Origin: Saprospiraceae bacterium
GTDB taxonomy: Bacteria; Bacteroidota; Bacteroidia; Chitinophagales; Saprospiraceae
Length of the DNA: 64,000 nt
Direction: 5' to 3'
Assembly (NCBI GenBank): GCA_016714085.1
Contig: JADJNW010000001.1
Coordinates: forward strand, 310,001-374,000
Part shown: positions 16,988-26,457 of the stretch, one piece after another
Layout of the letters: every line of letters begins with the position of its first letter
How positions within the stretch are numbered: position 1 is the stretch's first letter
The notes under the pieces: model-generated
Told to the model about the DNA's origin: nothing
Seen by the model: only the letters and a program-made list of their open reading frames with translations
Database searches by the model: none
Made by a program: the position numbers and the translations under genes

Positions 16988-18118
16988 TTAATCAAATTTC
17001 ACCTTGACAGGATTGGCGTACATACCTAATAAATAAGTCCGTCCGATTTCGTATTCTTCAGGTTTTAGTTGTTGCAATTGATCTTCAAAAAACTGGGTAT
17101 AAAACTCCAATGCTTTTTCATCATATTGCTGCACATATTTATTAGTTTGATGTAATAAATCATAAGCAACATAATTAACAGGATGTAATTTATAATTAAA
17201 ATGAATAGATTTATCAATAATTGCAGCCAGGGATTCTAATTGCTGTTTTTTATTTACTGTTTCATTTAATACATCCAGTTCTTCATGAAGCGGTTTCCCA
17301 AAGTGAATATGTATATGCCCTTTTTGCCCTTTCAACCCTCGCAGTATATGTTCCACATCTTTTTGAAAAGTTCTTTTCACGCCTGTATTGGCTTGTTGGC
17401 TAAGGTATTCCAGCGTTTTCAGCATCCCACAGGGATCATATTCATAGGAAATTGCCACAGGCACCATATTAAAATCAAGAAAATGTTGCTTCAAATTGCC
17501 TTCATTACTCAAAGCCAGCATATTTAGCAAGCCGATTTGGGTTCTATCATTGCCATCCTTGGCGCGGCCTTCGCGCTGGGCAATCCATACCGAATCTTTA
17601 TTATTAGTAATTACATCCTTTATATAATTAGATAATTTCATCGAATGTTCATATAATTCGCGGGGCGTGCCGCTTCTTTTTACAGCAAAGCTTCTATTGA
17701 TTTTAAAGAGCAATTCTGAAATGCGATCCATCATCAAATTGTCACCAATAGCGATTTGACTTGTCTTGAAACCATGCTCATACAAAACCACATTCAAAAA
17801 TGCCGGATCCAGCACAATATCGCGGTGATTAGAAATAAATAAATATTTTCCGTTTTGATCCAGTTGATCTAACCCACTGGAAGTCAGCTTACTAATGCTG
17901 ATTTTTTCAATAATCTTGAGGAAAGGAAGAATAATATTGTGTTGAAAATCAAGCGTCGTTTCAATACTATTTTTTACTTGCAGAATCCAATTATTAAATT
18001 GTTCCGGCAAAAAAGCTTTCATACCATCCAAAAAACTTTGATAGCTGAATAATTCCTGAATCGCTTGCTTTGCTTCATCGTCTTCATAAAGCTCTAATCT
18101 TATCTCATTTTTCTGCAT
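16988..18118 (-). CDS. PlsC-like acyltransferase
   Basis: A 376-residue protein with a glycerol-phosphate acyltransferase fold. The catalytic block reads FISNHRDIVLDPAFLN near residue 96, and a second block reads QREGRAKDGNDRTQ near 180, equivalent to the FxEGTRS motif. Spacing from His to the second Asp is one residue longer than the textbook HX4D, although an Asp is also present two residues after the His. It likely acylates lysophosphatidate or another glycerolipid at the inner membrane. No clear transmembrane helix is seen. It stands alone, between the convergent PaaG-like gene and the T9SS cluster. Confidence 0.75.
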   Translation of the reverse strand: MQKNEIRLELYEDDEAKQAIQELFSYQSFLDGMKAFLPEQFNNWILQVKNSIETTLDFQHNIILPFLKIIEKISISKLTSSGLDQLDQNGKYLFISNHRDIVLDPAFLNVVLYEHGFKTSQIAIGDNLMMDRISELLFKINRSFAVKRSGTPRELYEHSMKLSNYIKDVITNNKDSVWIAQREGRAKDGNDRTQIGLLNMLALSNEGNLKQHFLDFNMVPVAISYEYDPCGMLKTLEYLSQQANTGVKRTFQKDVEHILRGLKGQKGHIHIHFGKPLHEELDVLNETVNKKQQLESLAAIIDKSIHFNYKLHPVNYVAYDLLHQTNKYVQQYDEKALEFYTQFFEDQLQQLKPEEYEIGRTYLLGMYANPVKVKFD

Positions 18119-18216
18119 ACAATAATGATTATCAATCTTTTAAATCAAATAATTATAAAAGCAAATTCTTCAAAAGTACATTCTTTCATCCATCTTTTCA
18201 AAATTATACGATTTTA

Positions 18217-18248
18217 GATGCCAGAAGTAAGATACCAGATGCCAGATT
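18217..18248. repeat. Second copy of the GATGCCAGA repeat
   Basis: GATGCCAGA at 18217 and GATACCAGATGCCAGATT at 18231-18248, the latter differing at one position from the element at 16101-16118, in the same orientation. It lies between the PlsC-like gene and the gldN terminator. Confidence 0.6.
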
Positions 18249-18332
18249 GGATTAATTATTTGAGTTTATACGCGTCTTTTATTATTGAAAATAGGGCTAG
18301 GGTAGGAATATCTCTGGTTGCTTTAATAATGC

Positions 18333-18367
18333 AAAAAGCTCGAATCTCTATGAAATCCGAGCTTTTT
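18333..18367 (-). terminator. Terminator of the gldKLMN cluster
   Basis: AAAAAGCTCG at 18333-18342 pairs perfectly with CGAGCTTTTT at 18358-18367. Read on the minus strand it lies 30 bases after the gldN stop and ends in a T-run; it is symmetric and could also work on the plus strand. Confidence 0.8.
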
Positions 18368-18396
18368 ATATAAAAAGAAATAATTATATCATCAGA

Positions 18397-19272
18397 TTAA
18401 TAAGACCACAGGTCATGCTCACGGTTAAAAAGTTCCTGCTTGATTTTTTCTCCTTCGAGCAAAATATCTACGCCTGTGAGGTAAGATTCCAAGCGGCGAT
18501 CAAATACGTTTGACTCTTTAAAAATATAGCTGGAGAAGAAACGCATTTCCATCAAATCTTCCCAAGATAATGGGCTGGCATCGTTGCCCGTGATATTGTA
18601 CACCTGCTCTTTTGCCAGTATTTGGCGGGCATCAGGATAGTACACCCAAAACATCAACTGCTCATACAAAAAGTTGCCGTTTTCATCTTTCACATCAATG
18701 ATCGGCGCGATACCAAGTATGCGCACTTGCAAAGTGGAAACTTCTTTGTCGAAGAACCATACTTCTTTCACACGGAAACGCTTCACGTCTTCCGCATTGA
18801 TTTCGTTGCGTACTTCCTTGATAATTTCTTTGTACGTTTCGGGATCAAAAGTCATAATGGTATCGATAGAAGCACCTTTAGAAGCTACTTCTTCCGGGGT
18901 AAGTGGCTGTGAGAATTTATCATCTTCAGCGCTGTAAACTGTGATCTCGCCGCTTTTAGCAGCATCCATCAGAATAGTAAACAGTGGACGAGGAGGATAG
19001 GCAAAAGGTAGATTCATCTTTTCGCGTACATCGATTACCCGCCACATACGCTTTTCAAAAAGAATATCTGCTTCGCGCACCGGATCGTAAGCAAGTACCC
19101 GCTTCTGGAAAGTCGTTCTTTCAGGAACGATGTCGTCAACAGGTTTCTTTTGTGGATTCAACGGCTCACCGGATTCCGTCATAATGATGTCGCCTGGTCT
19201 TTGCGCAGCCGCCGGAACCGACAGACACAGCGCCAATACGACAACGCTCAAGAGTTTCATGATTTCCTTCAT
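18397..19272 (-). CDS. gldN: Type IX secretion/gliding protein GldN
   Basis: A 291-residue GldN family protein. The signal peptide is residues 1-24 (ending VPAAAQ). The body holds the family stretch VREADILFEKRMWRVIDVRE followed by MNLPFAYPPRPLF, and EQLMFWVYYPDARQILAK. GldN is a periplasmic protein that, with GldK, forms rings under the outer membrane in the T9SS. It is the last gene of the cluster, 171 bases after gldM, and is followed by a strong terminator. Only one gldN-type gene is present; there is no adjacent gldO paralogue as in Flavobacterium johnsoniae. Confidence 0.95.
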   Translation of the reverse strand: MKEIMKLLSVVVLALCLSVPAAAQRPGDIIMTESGEPLNPQKKPVDDIVPERTTFQKRVLAYDPVREADILFEKRMWRVIDVREKMNLPFAYPPRPLFTILMDAAKSGEITVYSAEDDKFSQPLTPEEVASKGASIDTIMTFDPETYKEIIKEVRNEINAEDVKRFRVKEVWFFDKEVSTLQVRILGIAPIIDVKDENGNFLYEQLMFWVYYPDARQILAKEQVYNITGNDASPLSWEDLMEMRFFSSYIFKESNVFDRRLESYLTGVDILLEGEKIKQELFNREHDLWSY

Positions 19273-19375
19273 TGGTAAAAGTTTTAGACTTTAGATTTAT
19301 ATACTTGAGACGTCAGACTTTTAAATACACCTTTCATCTAAAGCCCAACATCTTGAAAAAGGCATCTATTAAGGA

Positions 19376-19417
19376 TAATAGCGCATAAAGTTAACGGATT
19401 AACCCTACACGCTATTA
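19376..19417. other. Hairpin in the gldM-gldN gap
   Basis: TAATAGCG at 19376-19383 pairs perfectly with CGCTATTA at 19410-19417 across a 26-base loop, in the 171-base gap upstream of gldN. It might modulate expression of gldN relative to gldM; there is no T-run, so it is not an obvious terminator. Confidence 0.3.
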
Positions 19418-19443
19418 CACATTAACAGAAATATTTGCAGAAT

Positions 19444-21027
19444 TTATCTGATTTGGAACACAATTGTTCCAATATCACGACCGGCTTTGTCACCTGGGCA
19501 ACGTGCCTTGATATCTCTGAAATAATAAGTATCACCTGGTTTAGCTCTATCAACCAAACGACGCGATGCTGAATTATAGCGTGGTCCTGAATTATCAGAG
19601 TCCACTGCATCCTCGCGCTTAGCGATATAAACCAACGTATAGCTTTGAACTTCGCAACGCGCTTCGAAGTCGAAGTTTTCGAGGACTGTCAGCAAACCAT
19701 CCTGTGCTTTGAACTCGCCGTTACCCATTCCACCACCTTTGCTTCTACCAAGCATTGGCACAGGATCAGGGATACGCTTCACACGGAAGTTGAATCGAGT
19801 AGAAGTAAGTCCTTCACCAGCAACTGTGATAACGGCTTCGCCTGGCTCTGACACAGTTACATTGTACTTGCCCTCGTTCACTTTATTCATGCGAATACCA
19901 CCACCACTACCGCTTACGCGTAAGCTATTAGATGAAATACCAGCAGCGGAAACGGATACAGGGTTATCAACACCAATATAGAATACATTCATCTTATCCG
20001 CAGCAACAGCTACCGAACGACGACCAACTTCGTATTCAAATTCTTTTTTATACGTTTCTACTTCTCCTGTAGTAGGATTGGTCAACGTAATGTCCACATT
20101 ATATTTTTTCACACCAGGCGTTGAAGATCTGGTTGTGAACTTAGCAATACCATCCTCCACTTTCAAGGATTGGCCATCTACTCTAATGGACATATTTTCA
20201 TATACCGAACGGCTGGAAGCTCCAATCGTAATATCTGCAGAATATTCATCACCTGCAATGATATAACTCTTTGGTGCAGAAGCGATTGGTAAAAAATTAT
20301 CTACTTTAAAAGTTTTCGCACCAACCTGCCCTACCAAGTAGTTCAGTACGGCAGCTTCCGAGCTTTTCATATCATTCTGAAACTTACGAAAAATCGGGAA
20401 GATAGAAGCCAATGGCATCTGATTGAAGGTAAAGTGTGACCAGCTAACCGGTTTCTTCACTTTCTTTTCCCAATCATCGCTAATGTTCAAAGTGATACTT
20501 TTTTCCAGATCAGCGATCGTTTGATCAGTGATATTAGTACCCGGCATCCCTTTCAAACTATTGATAATATCAAGGATTTTTTTGCGATCAACGAGAATTC
20601 TTTCTTTGATTTCTTCGCCTTTCCCTTTGTTTACCAACAAATTAGTGGTTACATCCTTGTTTTTATACCCCTTTGGTTGGCCGCCGTGCTTTACATCGCT
20701 ATCAGGATAGTAGCCATCGGTTGCTTCAACCATTTCTTCGCGAACACTTGAGATGTAATCATTAAACTCTTTGGAAATGATTTGAACTTGCTTGGCAGCA
20801 TCCAGCAATTTTCCGTACTTTTGCTCGTCTTGCTTCACATTTAGGTCAAGCGCGTTAAGAGCAAACTCATTAGATTTATCGATAATATCGTTTGACCCGG
20901 CGATACCTCTATCGATCATGAAGAAAGCGTTGATGATTTCGGCAGATACATTGAGCGCCAACATCGCCGTCAGCACCAAGTACATCAGGTTAATCATCAA
21001 CTGCCGGGGTTCCTTTGGAATAGACAT
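19444..21027 (-). CDS. gldM: Type IX secretion/gliding motor protein GldM
   Basis: A 527-residue protein with one N-terminal transmembrane helix (residues about 10-32, LMINLMYLVLTAMLALNVSA) preceded by PKEPRQ, then a long periplasmic region. GldM dimers with GldL pentamers form the proton-driven rotary motor that powers the T9SS and gliding. The periplasmic part contains the expected successive beta domains (for example IIAGDEYSADITIGASSR, then GVKKYNVDITLTNP) and ends with the C-terminal domain thought to contact GldK/GldN. It starts 45 bases after gldL. Length is close to the usual 510-530 residues. Confidence 0.95.
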   Translation of the reverse strand: MSIPKEPRQLMINLMYLVLTAMLALNVSAEIINAFFMIDRGIAGSNDIIDKSNEFALNALDLNVKQDEQKYGKLLDAAKQVQIISKEFNDYISSVREEMVEATDGYYPDSDVKHGGQPKGYKNKDVTTNLLVNKGKGEEIKERILVDRKKILDIINSLKGMPGTNITDQTIADLEKSITLNISDDWEKKVKKPVSWSHFTFNQMPLASIFPIFRKFQNDMKSSEAAVLNYLVGQVGAKTFKVDNFLPIASAPKSYIIAGDEYSADITIGASSRSVYENMSIRVDGQSLKVEDGIAKFTTRSSTPGVKKYNVDITLTNPTTGEVETYKKEFEYEVGRRSVAVAADKMNVFYIGVDNPVSVSAAGISSNSLRVSGSGGGIRMNKVNEGKYNVTVSEPGEAVITVAGEGLTSTRFNFRVKRIPDPVPMLGRSKGGGMGNGEFKAQDGLLTVLENFDFEARCEVQSYTLVYIAKREDAVDSDNSGPRYNSASRRLVDRAKPGDTYYFRDIKARCPGDKAGRDIGTIVFQIR

Positions 21028-21072
21028 AATTTTCTACTTTTAAGGTTTTACAAAACAATTAGCAGTTTGCGA

Positions 21073-21690
21073 TTATTGTCTGCCGACGCTTGCCATAGCA
21101 GAGATAACATTGCCATATACATTATTCAATGCACTGTACGTGTTGTTCAAGTTATTCAGGTTGCGGTTCAAGGCACCTAATTGATCCTTGTAAACTTTGG
21201 TGTCTTCCAGCGAGTCGCTCAAGTCAGCCATTGCTTCATTCAGTTTAGCATAGAAATTGCTCATTGCTTTGATCTGATCGCTTGTACCGGAGAAATCCAC
21301 TTCCTGCAATGCTTTGAGGGAGGACATGCTGCGCGACATATTTTGTAATTCTACCAACATACCGCCCAATTGACGCTCTACCACTTCACCATTCAATGCC
21401 GGCATTTGCTGCATTGGAGAATTCATTGGACCAGCTGTAACTGGCGCGATCTGAGAATTGTAGTCATCCAAACCTGGATACAATTTGTGCCAGTAGTAAT
21501 CGGGCTCTGGGCCGATCAAACCAAGGAAAAGAAAGATAAATGCTTCTATCCCCATACCGATAATCAGCATTTCACTAGCGCCTTCCCAGCTTTCGATTTT
21601 GAATAATGCACCAGCCAACACGAGGGCTGCACCTACACCGATAAGCAAATTTTTAAGATACTTGAAGCCTTTAGTTTTTACGAAACTCAT
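21073..21690 (-). CDS. gldL: Type IX secretion/gliding motor protein GldL
   Basis: A 205-residue cytoplasmic-membrane protein with two helices (about residues 13-31 and 39-59). The second helix contains a glutamate in GMGIEAFIF, matching the intramembrane acidic residue conserved in GldL and required for proton-driven rotation. The C-terminal half is a cytoplasmic, partly coiled-coil region rich in Met, Asn and Leu (SNFYAKLNEAMADLSDSL). It partners with GldM, whose gene starts 45 bases downstream. A terminator-like hairpin lies between gldK and gldL at 21836-21873. Confidence 0.95.
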   Translation of the reverse strand: MSFVKTKGFKYLKNLLIGVGAALVLAGALFKIESWEGASEMLIIGMGIEAFIFLFLGLIGPEPDYYWHKLYPGLDDYNSQIAPVTAGPMNSPMQQMPALNGEVVERQLGGMLVELQNMSRSMSSLKALQEVDFSGTSDQIKAMSNFYAKLNEAMADLSDSLEDTKVYKDQLGALNRNLNNLNNTYSALNNVYGNVISAMASVGRQ

Positions 21691-21835
21691 TTTTGAAATC
21701 TTTTAGCGTTTAGAAATCGAGTTTGATGAAACGATTGGATCCGAAAATCACCTTTATAATGCGTTTATTGAAAAAAGTTACAAGTCGGTAGAAAAAATCT
21801 TCACTTTTATAATCATTATAATTTAACTTAATAAA

Positions 21836-21873
21836 AATATGGATACTGCAACGTCGGTCGCAATATCCATATT
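21836..21873 (-). terminator. Terminator-like hairpin between gldK and gldL
   Basis: AATATGGATA at 21836-21845 pairs with TATCCATATT at 21864-21873. Read on the minus strand it lies about 20 bases after the gldK stop and is followed by a T-run (A-run 21833-21837 on the plus strand). The gldK-gldL gap is 203 bases, so gldL may have its own promoter or partial read-through. Confidence 0.6.
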
Positions 21874-21893
21874 GTAGTCTTTACCGGGAATTT

Positions 21894-23162
21894 TTAGAAG
21901 TCATTGATCGAGCGTCCCAGGAAGGTTAATACACAACGGAAACCGACATAGGACTTCGTAGTGTCCTGATATTCATAGGCACGCGTACCTGTCTGAATAT
22001 AGTACATCACGTCTTTCCAGCTGCCACCACGAATCACCTTGCGCTTGAAAGCTTCAGGATCATCATCTTTGGCATCATAGCGAATATCAGGATTCAAATC
22101 GTGTATAAAAGAGTAAGCATTTTCATAATATGCTGTCACTGTCCATTCCGCCACATTACCAGACATATTGAACAAACCGTAGTCGTTCGGGAAGTAAGCA
22201 TCCGCTTTTACTGTATACTGACCACCATCTTCAGGATAGTTACCGCGACCGGGCTTGAAGTTAGCCAGCAAACAGCCTTTGGCGTTGCGTACATAATAAC
22301 CACCCCAAGGATAAGGGGCTAGATCGTGACCACCGCGAGAAGCGTATTCCCACTCAAATTCAGTTGGCAATCGATAATCTTCTGTATTAATACCATCGCC
22401 TCGCTCCTGCTGATAAGTGTTCCAAAGCTTGGTACGCCAGTAACAGAAGGCATTTGCCATGTGCCAATCTACGCCCACTACTGGATAATCATCAAAAGCA
22501 GGATGCCAGAAGTAGTTACGTGTAAATGGCTCGTTATAAGAATAAGTGAAGTCGCGTATCCACACCAAAGTGTCCGGATATACATTCACTTTTTTCTTCT
22601 GGATGTAAGAAGTTCTAGGGCTGCCAGAGCCTTCGCCTGGGCGCAGGCGCGGGTTATGCGCTGCGGATTGCCAGTCGTACCATTCGTATTCGTACACCAG
22701 CTTCTCCACATTGAGTTCTTTCTTACCAGCGAATTTGTCATCGCCCTGGTAAAACAAATCTTCGAGTTCTTCGCTTTCCCAGTCAAGGTCATCGCGCTCG
22801 CTCCAGTCGAGGCGTTCTTCATCTTCACTTTCCGGGTCGAAAAGATCGAGATAAGTAAGTGCAAGCGAGTCTCTTACCCAATAGACAAATTGGCGATACT
22901 CGTTATTGGTGATTTCTGTATCATCCATGTAAAAGCCTTGGATCGATATTGCCTTTGGTCTTTGCACAAAAGTATTGCTCACATCCTGATCGCTCGGACC
23001 GATGTGCAATGTCCCCGAAGGGATGTACACCATACCATAAGGGTTAATACCTTTCCAACTAGGGCGATCTAATACGCCGGTGAGTTGTCCTGTTTCACCA
23101 CCTTTACAGGCAGAAAGTGCTAACACTAGGAATGCCAGTGCGAGTTTGAGTAGATTTTTCAT
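21894..23162 (-). CDS. gldK: Type IX secretion lipoprotein GldK
   Basis: A 422-residue lipoprotein with lipobox LSAC (Cys19). The rest is a formylglycine-generating-enzyme-like (FGE-sulfatase) fold: MVYIPSGTLHIGPSDQD, MDDTEITNNEYRQFVYWVRD, YPVVGVDWHMANAFCYWRT, RLPTEFEWEYASRGG and VIRGGSWKDV. GldK forms outer-membrane-associated rings with GldN in the T9SS. It is first in the gldK-L-M-N order and follows the PorP/SprF-like gene by 250 bases. Confidence 0.96.
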   Translation of the reverse strand: MKNLLKLALAFLVLALSACKGGETGQLTGVLDRPSWKGINPYGMVYIPSGTLHIGPSDQDVSNTFVQRPKAISIQGFYMDDTEITNNEYRQFVYWVRDSLALTYLDLFDPESEDEERLDWSERDDLDWESEELEDLFYQGDDKFAGKKELNVEKLVYEYEWYDWQSAAHNPRLRPGEGSGSPRTSYIQKKKVNVYPDTLVWIRDFTYSYNEPFTRNYFWHPAFDDYPVVGVDWHMANAFCYWRTKLWNTYQQERGDGINTEDYRLPTEFEWEYASRGGHDLAPYPWGGYYVRNAKGCLLANFKPGRGNYPEDGGQYTVKADAYFPNDYGLFNMSGNVAEWTVTAYYENAYSFIHDLNPDIRYDAKDDDPEAFKRKVIRGGSWKDVMYYIQTGTRAYEYQDTTKSYVGFRCVLTFLGRSINDF

Positions 23163-23412
23163 ATAACACCCAAGTTTTCCTTCAGATTTTAAAGTACAGT
23201 CTTTAAAAGCGAACGTAAATATAGACGGTTTAATAATATTATCAAAAGTGAAGGCTGAATTTTAACCAAAGCCTTATTTTTGAATTGAAAAACCAACGTT
23301 CCAACGCCCTATAATCGCCCTTTAGTATTTCGGTAAGAAAATTTAAGGATTATTGTTTGTTAATTATCAAATTAATACTTTCTATCAAGTGATAATCAGC
23401 AACAAACAATTT
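23163..23412. other. Leader region of gldK
   Basis: 250 bases between the PorP/SprF-like stop and the gldK start, AT-rich, presumably with the gldK promoter. I find no exact TAnnTTTG box on the minus strand and no strong hairpin. Confidence 0.35.
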
Positions 23413-24375
23413 CTAAAGCGATCTGGGGTTGTAAATGATCGGCGGCAATTTTCCTTTACCTCCAATCGGTGTGCTAAATGTTAACACAATTTCGTGCGAG
23501 CCATTGCTCACCGTGCTCAAATCCGACAGCGTTAAGTCGTAGGCATACGCCAGCGTAAATTTCTCGCTTAGCTTGAATCCCGCCAGAATCGCTACGGCAT
23601 CGCGGCTGTTTGCATTATAACCTCTAAACGAAGCCCCTCCGAAGATATTGTCGTTATAACGCATGATAACAGAAAAATCTACCTGCGTTTGTGTTAAATC
23701 GGAACGGAGCAATGCAAAGGGATGCACCGAAAGACTCCGCGTCACATCGAAGTGAAAACCGACATTAAGATTAAAATTTCTTTTCATACTAAGGCTCAGG
23801 TTGCCCAATTCTGCTTTACCTTCATTGATATGCCGCACGGAGACGCCAGCTTCCATCCATTCGCTCGTGTAGTAAGCTCCCGCATGAAATGTAGGCGTGA
23901 TCGCTGATTCCAGCCCAAATGGTAAAATAGGATCATTGTGGTTGGGATTACCCGGCTCTGTATATTCGCCTTGAGGCGTGCGTATTTTTGTACCATCCAA
24001 TTGGCGCTGCACCATACCGGCTGCCACCCCAAAAGATAAAACACCTGCGTCCAACTCCAACTGATAGCTATAAGCCAATGTGCCTGTAGTCCAGCGCTCT
24101 GCGCCAAGTTCATCGTTCTCGATATTGATACCAACACCACCACCAAGTATGTAAAGCGGCATATGCGCACTGAGATTTTGAGTAGAAGGGCTACCTTCCA
24201 AGCCTACCCATTGTTTGCGATAGACACCTGCAATATTCAAGGAATTGTCAATCCCGGCATAAGCAGGATTCCACCCTAGTGGATTGAGCATATATAAGCT
24301 GTACTGAGCGGGTTGCTGCGCCACCGCGAGTGTAGTAATCAGAATAGCAATCAGAAGGGTATAGAAAAATTTCAT
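23413..24375 (-). CDS. PorP/SprF-family outer-membrane protein of the T9SS
   Basis: About 320 residues. The start is probably the ATG at 24375 (MKFFYTLLIAILITTLAVAQ, a good signal peptide); a start at 24381 would add two residues. After it come the family features: QPAQYSLYMLNPLGWNPAYAG, YRKQWVGLEGSPSTQ, repeated beta-strands (GVSVRHINEGKAELG, NDNIFGGASFRGY) and YAYDLTLSDLSTVSNGSHEI. PorP/SprF proteins are 14-strand-like outer-membrane barrels that associate with the T9SS; SprF members are needed for type-B cargo such as SprB. The gene sits immediately upstream of gldK, the classical location. Which subfamily it belongs to cannot be decided by eye. Confidence 0.92.
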   Translation of the reverse strand: MKFFYTLLIAILITTLAVAQQPAQYSLYMLNPLGWNPAYAGIDNSLNIAGVYRKQWVGLEGSPSTQNLSAHMPLYILGGGVGINIENDELGAERWTTGTLAYSYQLELDAGVLSFGVAAGMVQRQLDGTKIRTPQGEYTEPGNPNHNDPILPFGLESAITPTFHAGAYYTSEWMEAGVSVRHINEGKAELGNLSLSMKRNFNLNVGFHFDVTRSLSVHPFALLRSDLTQTQVDFSVIMRYNDNIFGGASFRGYNANSRDAVAILAGFKLSEKFTLAYAYDLTLSDLSTVSNGSHEIVLTFSTPIGGKGKLPPIIYNPRSL

Positions 24376-24411
24376 GCACAAGCATTTTATTCATTATCCC
24401 GAATGTCTCAA

Positions 24412-26457
24412 TCACCCAATATCCAACATTTTTTTCGCATCTGCTATATTTTGAACGGGTAATTGACAAGCGTAGTCTTTACAAATATAGATGTTTGTCA
24501 CGCCGTTTGCATTTCTACCCGCCAAAAGTGGAAATCGTTCATCCGCATTTGCATTAGCCATCAAGACTTTATTGGGCAAATAAAATTTGTTTAAATCAGC
24601 AGCTACAATCTTCGATTCTTCACCGACGACTGCAATTTCATGTACCGGATGCACCAGCCAAGTCAAGGCGCTTGCCCAACGCGCGAAGGACGAAGGATAG
24701 CGCTCAATCGCGTCGCGCATCGCTTTGAGCATTTCTACTGCGCGTTCTTTATAGTCATTTTTCTCGAGTAAAATACTCAATTTCAGCAAGTTGTAAATCA
24801 TAGTAGAATTGCCGGAAGGCGTAGCGTTGTCGTACAATTCTTTGCGGCGCAGCGGAATATCCTTTTGGGTGTCAGAAGTAAAGTAAAAAAGGTTGCTCTG
24901 CTCATCGTAAAATTGTTCAATCACAAAATCAGTAAGCAATGCGGCTTTTTCTAATAAAGAAAGGTCAAAATTAATTTGATACATATGTAAAATAGCGGCA
25001 ATAAGATTGGCATAATCATCCAAAAAAGCGTCGTACTGGGCATTGCCTTCCTTATAAGTATGGTAGAAACTTCCATCTGGTTGTTGAAATTTTTCCAACA
25101 AAAAGTGGAGATTGCGCTCGGCTGCCTCGCGGTACGCAGATTCACCCAATGCAGTATAGGCTTTGGCGTAAGCGATGCACATCAAGCCATTCCAATCGAG
25201 GAGAATTTTGTCATCCAATCCCGGGCGGATACGCTTTTGCCTTTCAGCGAATAATTTTGCTCGACTTGATTTTAATTTTTCTTTCAAAAACGAACTTTCT
25301 ATTCCTTTCGCCTGTGCAAAATCCTCGTGCGATTGCGCACGCCATAAAATATTTTTTTCTTCCCAATTCCCTTCTTCGGTCACATTATAAAATTCGCAAA
25401 ATAGTGCAGCATCATTACCAAGAATTGCTTCTACCTCTGATTTGTTCCAAATGTAATATTTTCCCTCCTCACCTTCACTGTCAGCATCTAATGCAGAATA
25501 AAAACCGCCTTCGGGGCTAGTCATTTCACGATTTATAAATTCAAGCGTTTCCTGAATAGTTTCTTTATATAATTCTTTATTTATCACCCGATAAGCATCG
25601 CTTAAAATACTCACTAATAAGGCATTATCATATAACATTTTTTCAAAATGTGGCACCAGCCAGGCGCGATCGGTCGCGTAACGCGCGAATCCACCGCCGA
25701 TTTGATCATAAATGCCGCCCTGAATCATGCGATCCAGCGAAAACAAAACATGATGCAAAGCATCTTCATCCTTGGTAAAATGATAATATTGTAATAAATA
25801 TTCCAAGGCCATACTGCCAGGGAACTTAGGCGCATTGCCAAAGCCACCATTTTCGCGGTCGAAGCGATTTTGCAGTTGGTAAAAAATATTTTGCAATAAT
25901 ACTGGTGTAAATAACGTGGATTCTTTTTGTAAAGAAACTTGATCCGAGAGAAAAACCGAATCCGAGCTTTTAATAATTTCCATCAAACGCTCCGCTTGTT
26001 CTTCTACAACTTCTCTCCGATTATAATAATTTTGATAAATATTTTGTAAAACTTGCATCCAGGATGGGCGATTGTAGGCAGGTGAAGGCGGATAATAAGT
26101 GCCGGCAAAGAAAGGTCTTCCGTCGGGCAACAGGAAACAATTAAGTGGCCAACCACCCGAACCTGAAATCACTTGACAAGCCTCCATATAAATCGAATCC
26201 ACATCGGGTCGCTCCTCCCGATCTACCTTGATACATACGAAATGCTCGTTCATAAACCCTGCAATGTCCTCATTTTCAAAGGATTCATGCTCCATGACGT
26301 GACACCAGTGGCAAGTGGAATAACCGATACTGACGATAATGGGTTTATCTTCGCGGCGGGCTTTGGCAAAGGCTTCCGGTTTCCAGGCGTACCAGTCCAC
26401 CGGATTTTGGGCATGTTGCAGGAGGTAAGGGCTCGTTTCGTATTGTAAGCGATTCAT
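24412..26457 (-). CDS. Thioredoxin-domain protein, YyaL/SSP411 (DUF255) family
   Basis: A 681-residue protein. The N-terminal thioredoxin-like domain has SPYLLQHAQNPVDWYAW and the redox motif TCHWCH, then HFVCIKVDREERPDVDSIYM and GSGGWPLNCFLLPDG. The remainder is an (alpha/alpha)6-barrel like those of N-acylglucosamine epimerases (FEKMLYDNALLVSILSDAY, LLDWNGLMCIAYAKAY). I chose the ATG at 26457 because the family begins MNRL-x-ETSPYLLQH; a start at 26511 adds an unconserved stretch. Function is poorly defined. It ends 36 bases before the porP/sprF-like start, so co-transcription with the T9SS genes is possible but probably incidental. Confidence 0.9.
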   Translation of the reverse strand: MNRLQYETSPYLLQHAQNPVDWYAWKPEAFAKARREDKPIIVSIGYSTCHWCHVMEHESFENEDIAGFMNEHFVCIKVDREERPDVDSIYMEACQVISGSGGWPLNCFLLPDGRPFFAGTYYPPSPAYNRPSWMQVLQNIYQNYYNRREVVEEQAERLMEIIKSSDSVFLSDQVSLQKESTLFTPVLLQNIFYQLQNRFDRENGGFGNAPKFPGSMALEYLLQYYHFTKDEDALHHVLFSLDRMIQGGIYDQIGGGFARYATDRAWLVPHFEKMLYDNALLVSILSDAYRVINKELYKETIQETLEFINREMTSPEGGFYSALDADSEGEEGKYYIWNKSEVEAILGNDAALFCEFYNVTEEGNWEEKNILWRAQSHEDFAQAKGIESSFLKEKLKSSRAKLFAERQKRIRPGLDDKILLDWNGLMCIAYAKAYTALGESAYREAAERNLHFLLEKFQQPDGSFYHTYKEGNAQYDAFLDDYANLIAAILHMYQINFDLSLLEKAALLTDFVIEQFYDEQSNLFYFTSDTQKDIPLRRKELYDNATPSGNSTMIYNLLKLSILLEKNDYKERAVEMLKAMRDAIERYPSSFARWASALTWLVHPVHEIAVVGEESKIVAADLNKFYLPNKVLMANANADERFPLLAGRNANGVTNIYICKDYACQLPVQNIADAKKMLDIG

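Noticed and set aside
22326..23072. 248-residue plus-strand ORF opposite gldK
   Set aside because: Antisense shadow of a gene with complete GldK/FGE motifs; translation shows no family pattern.
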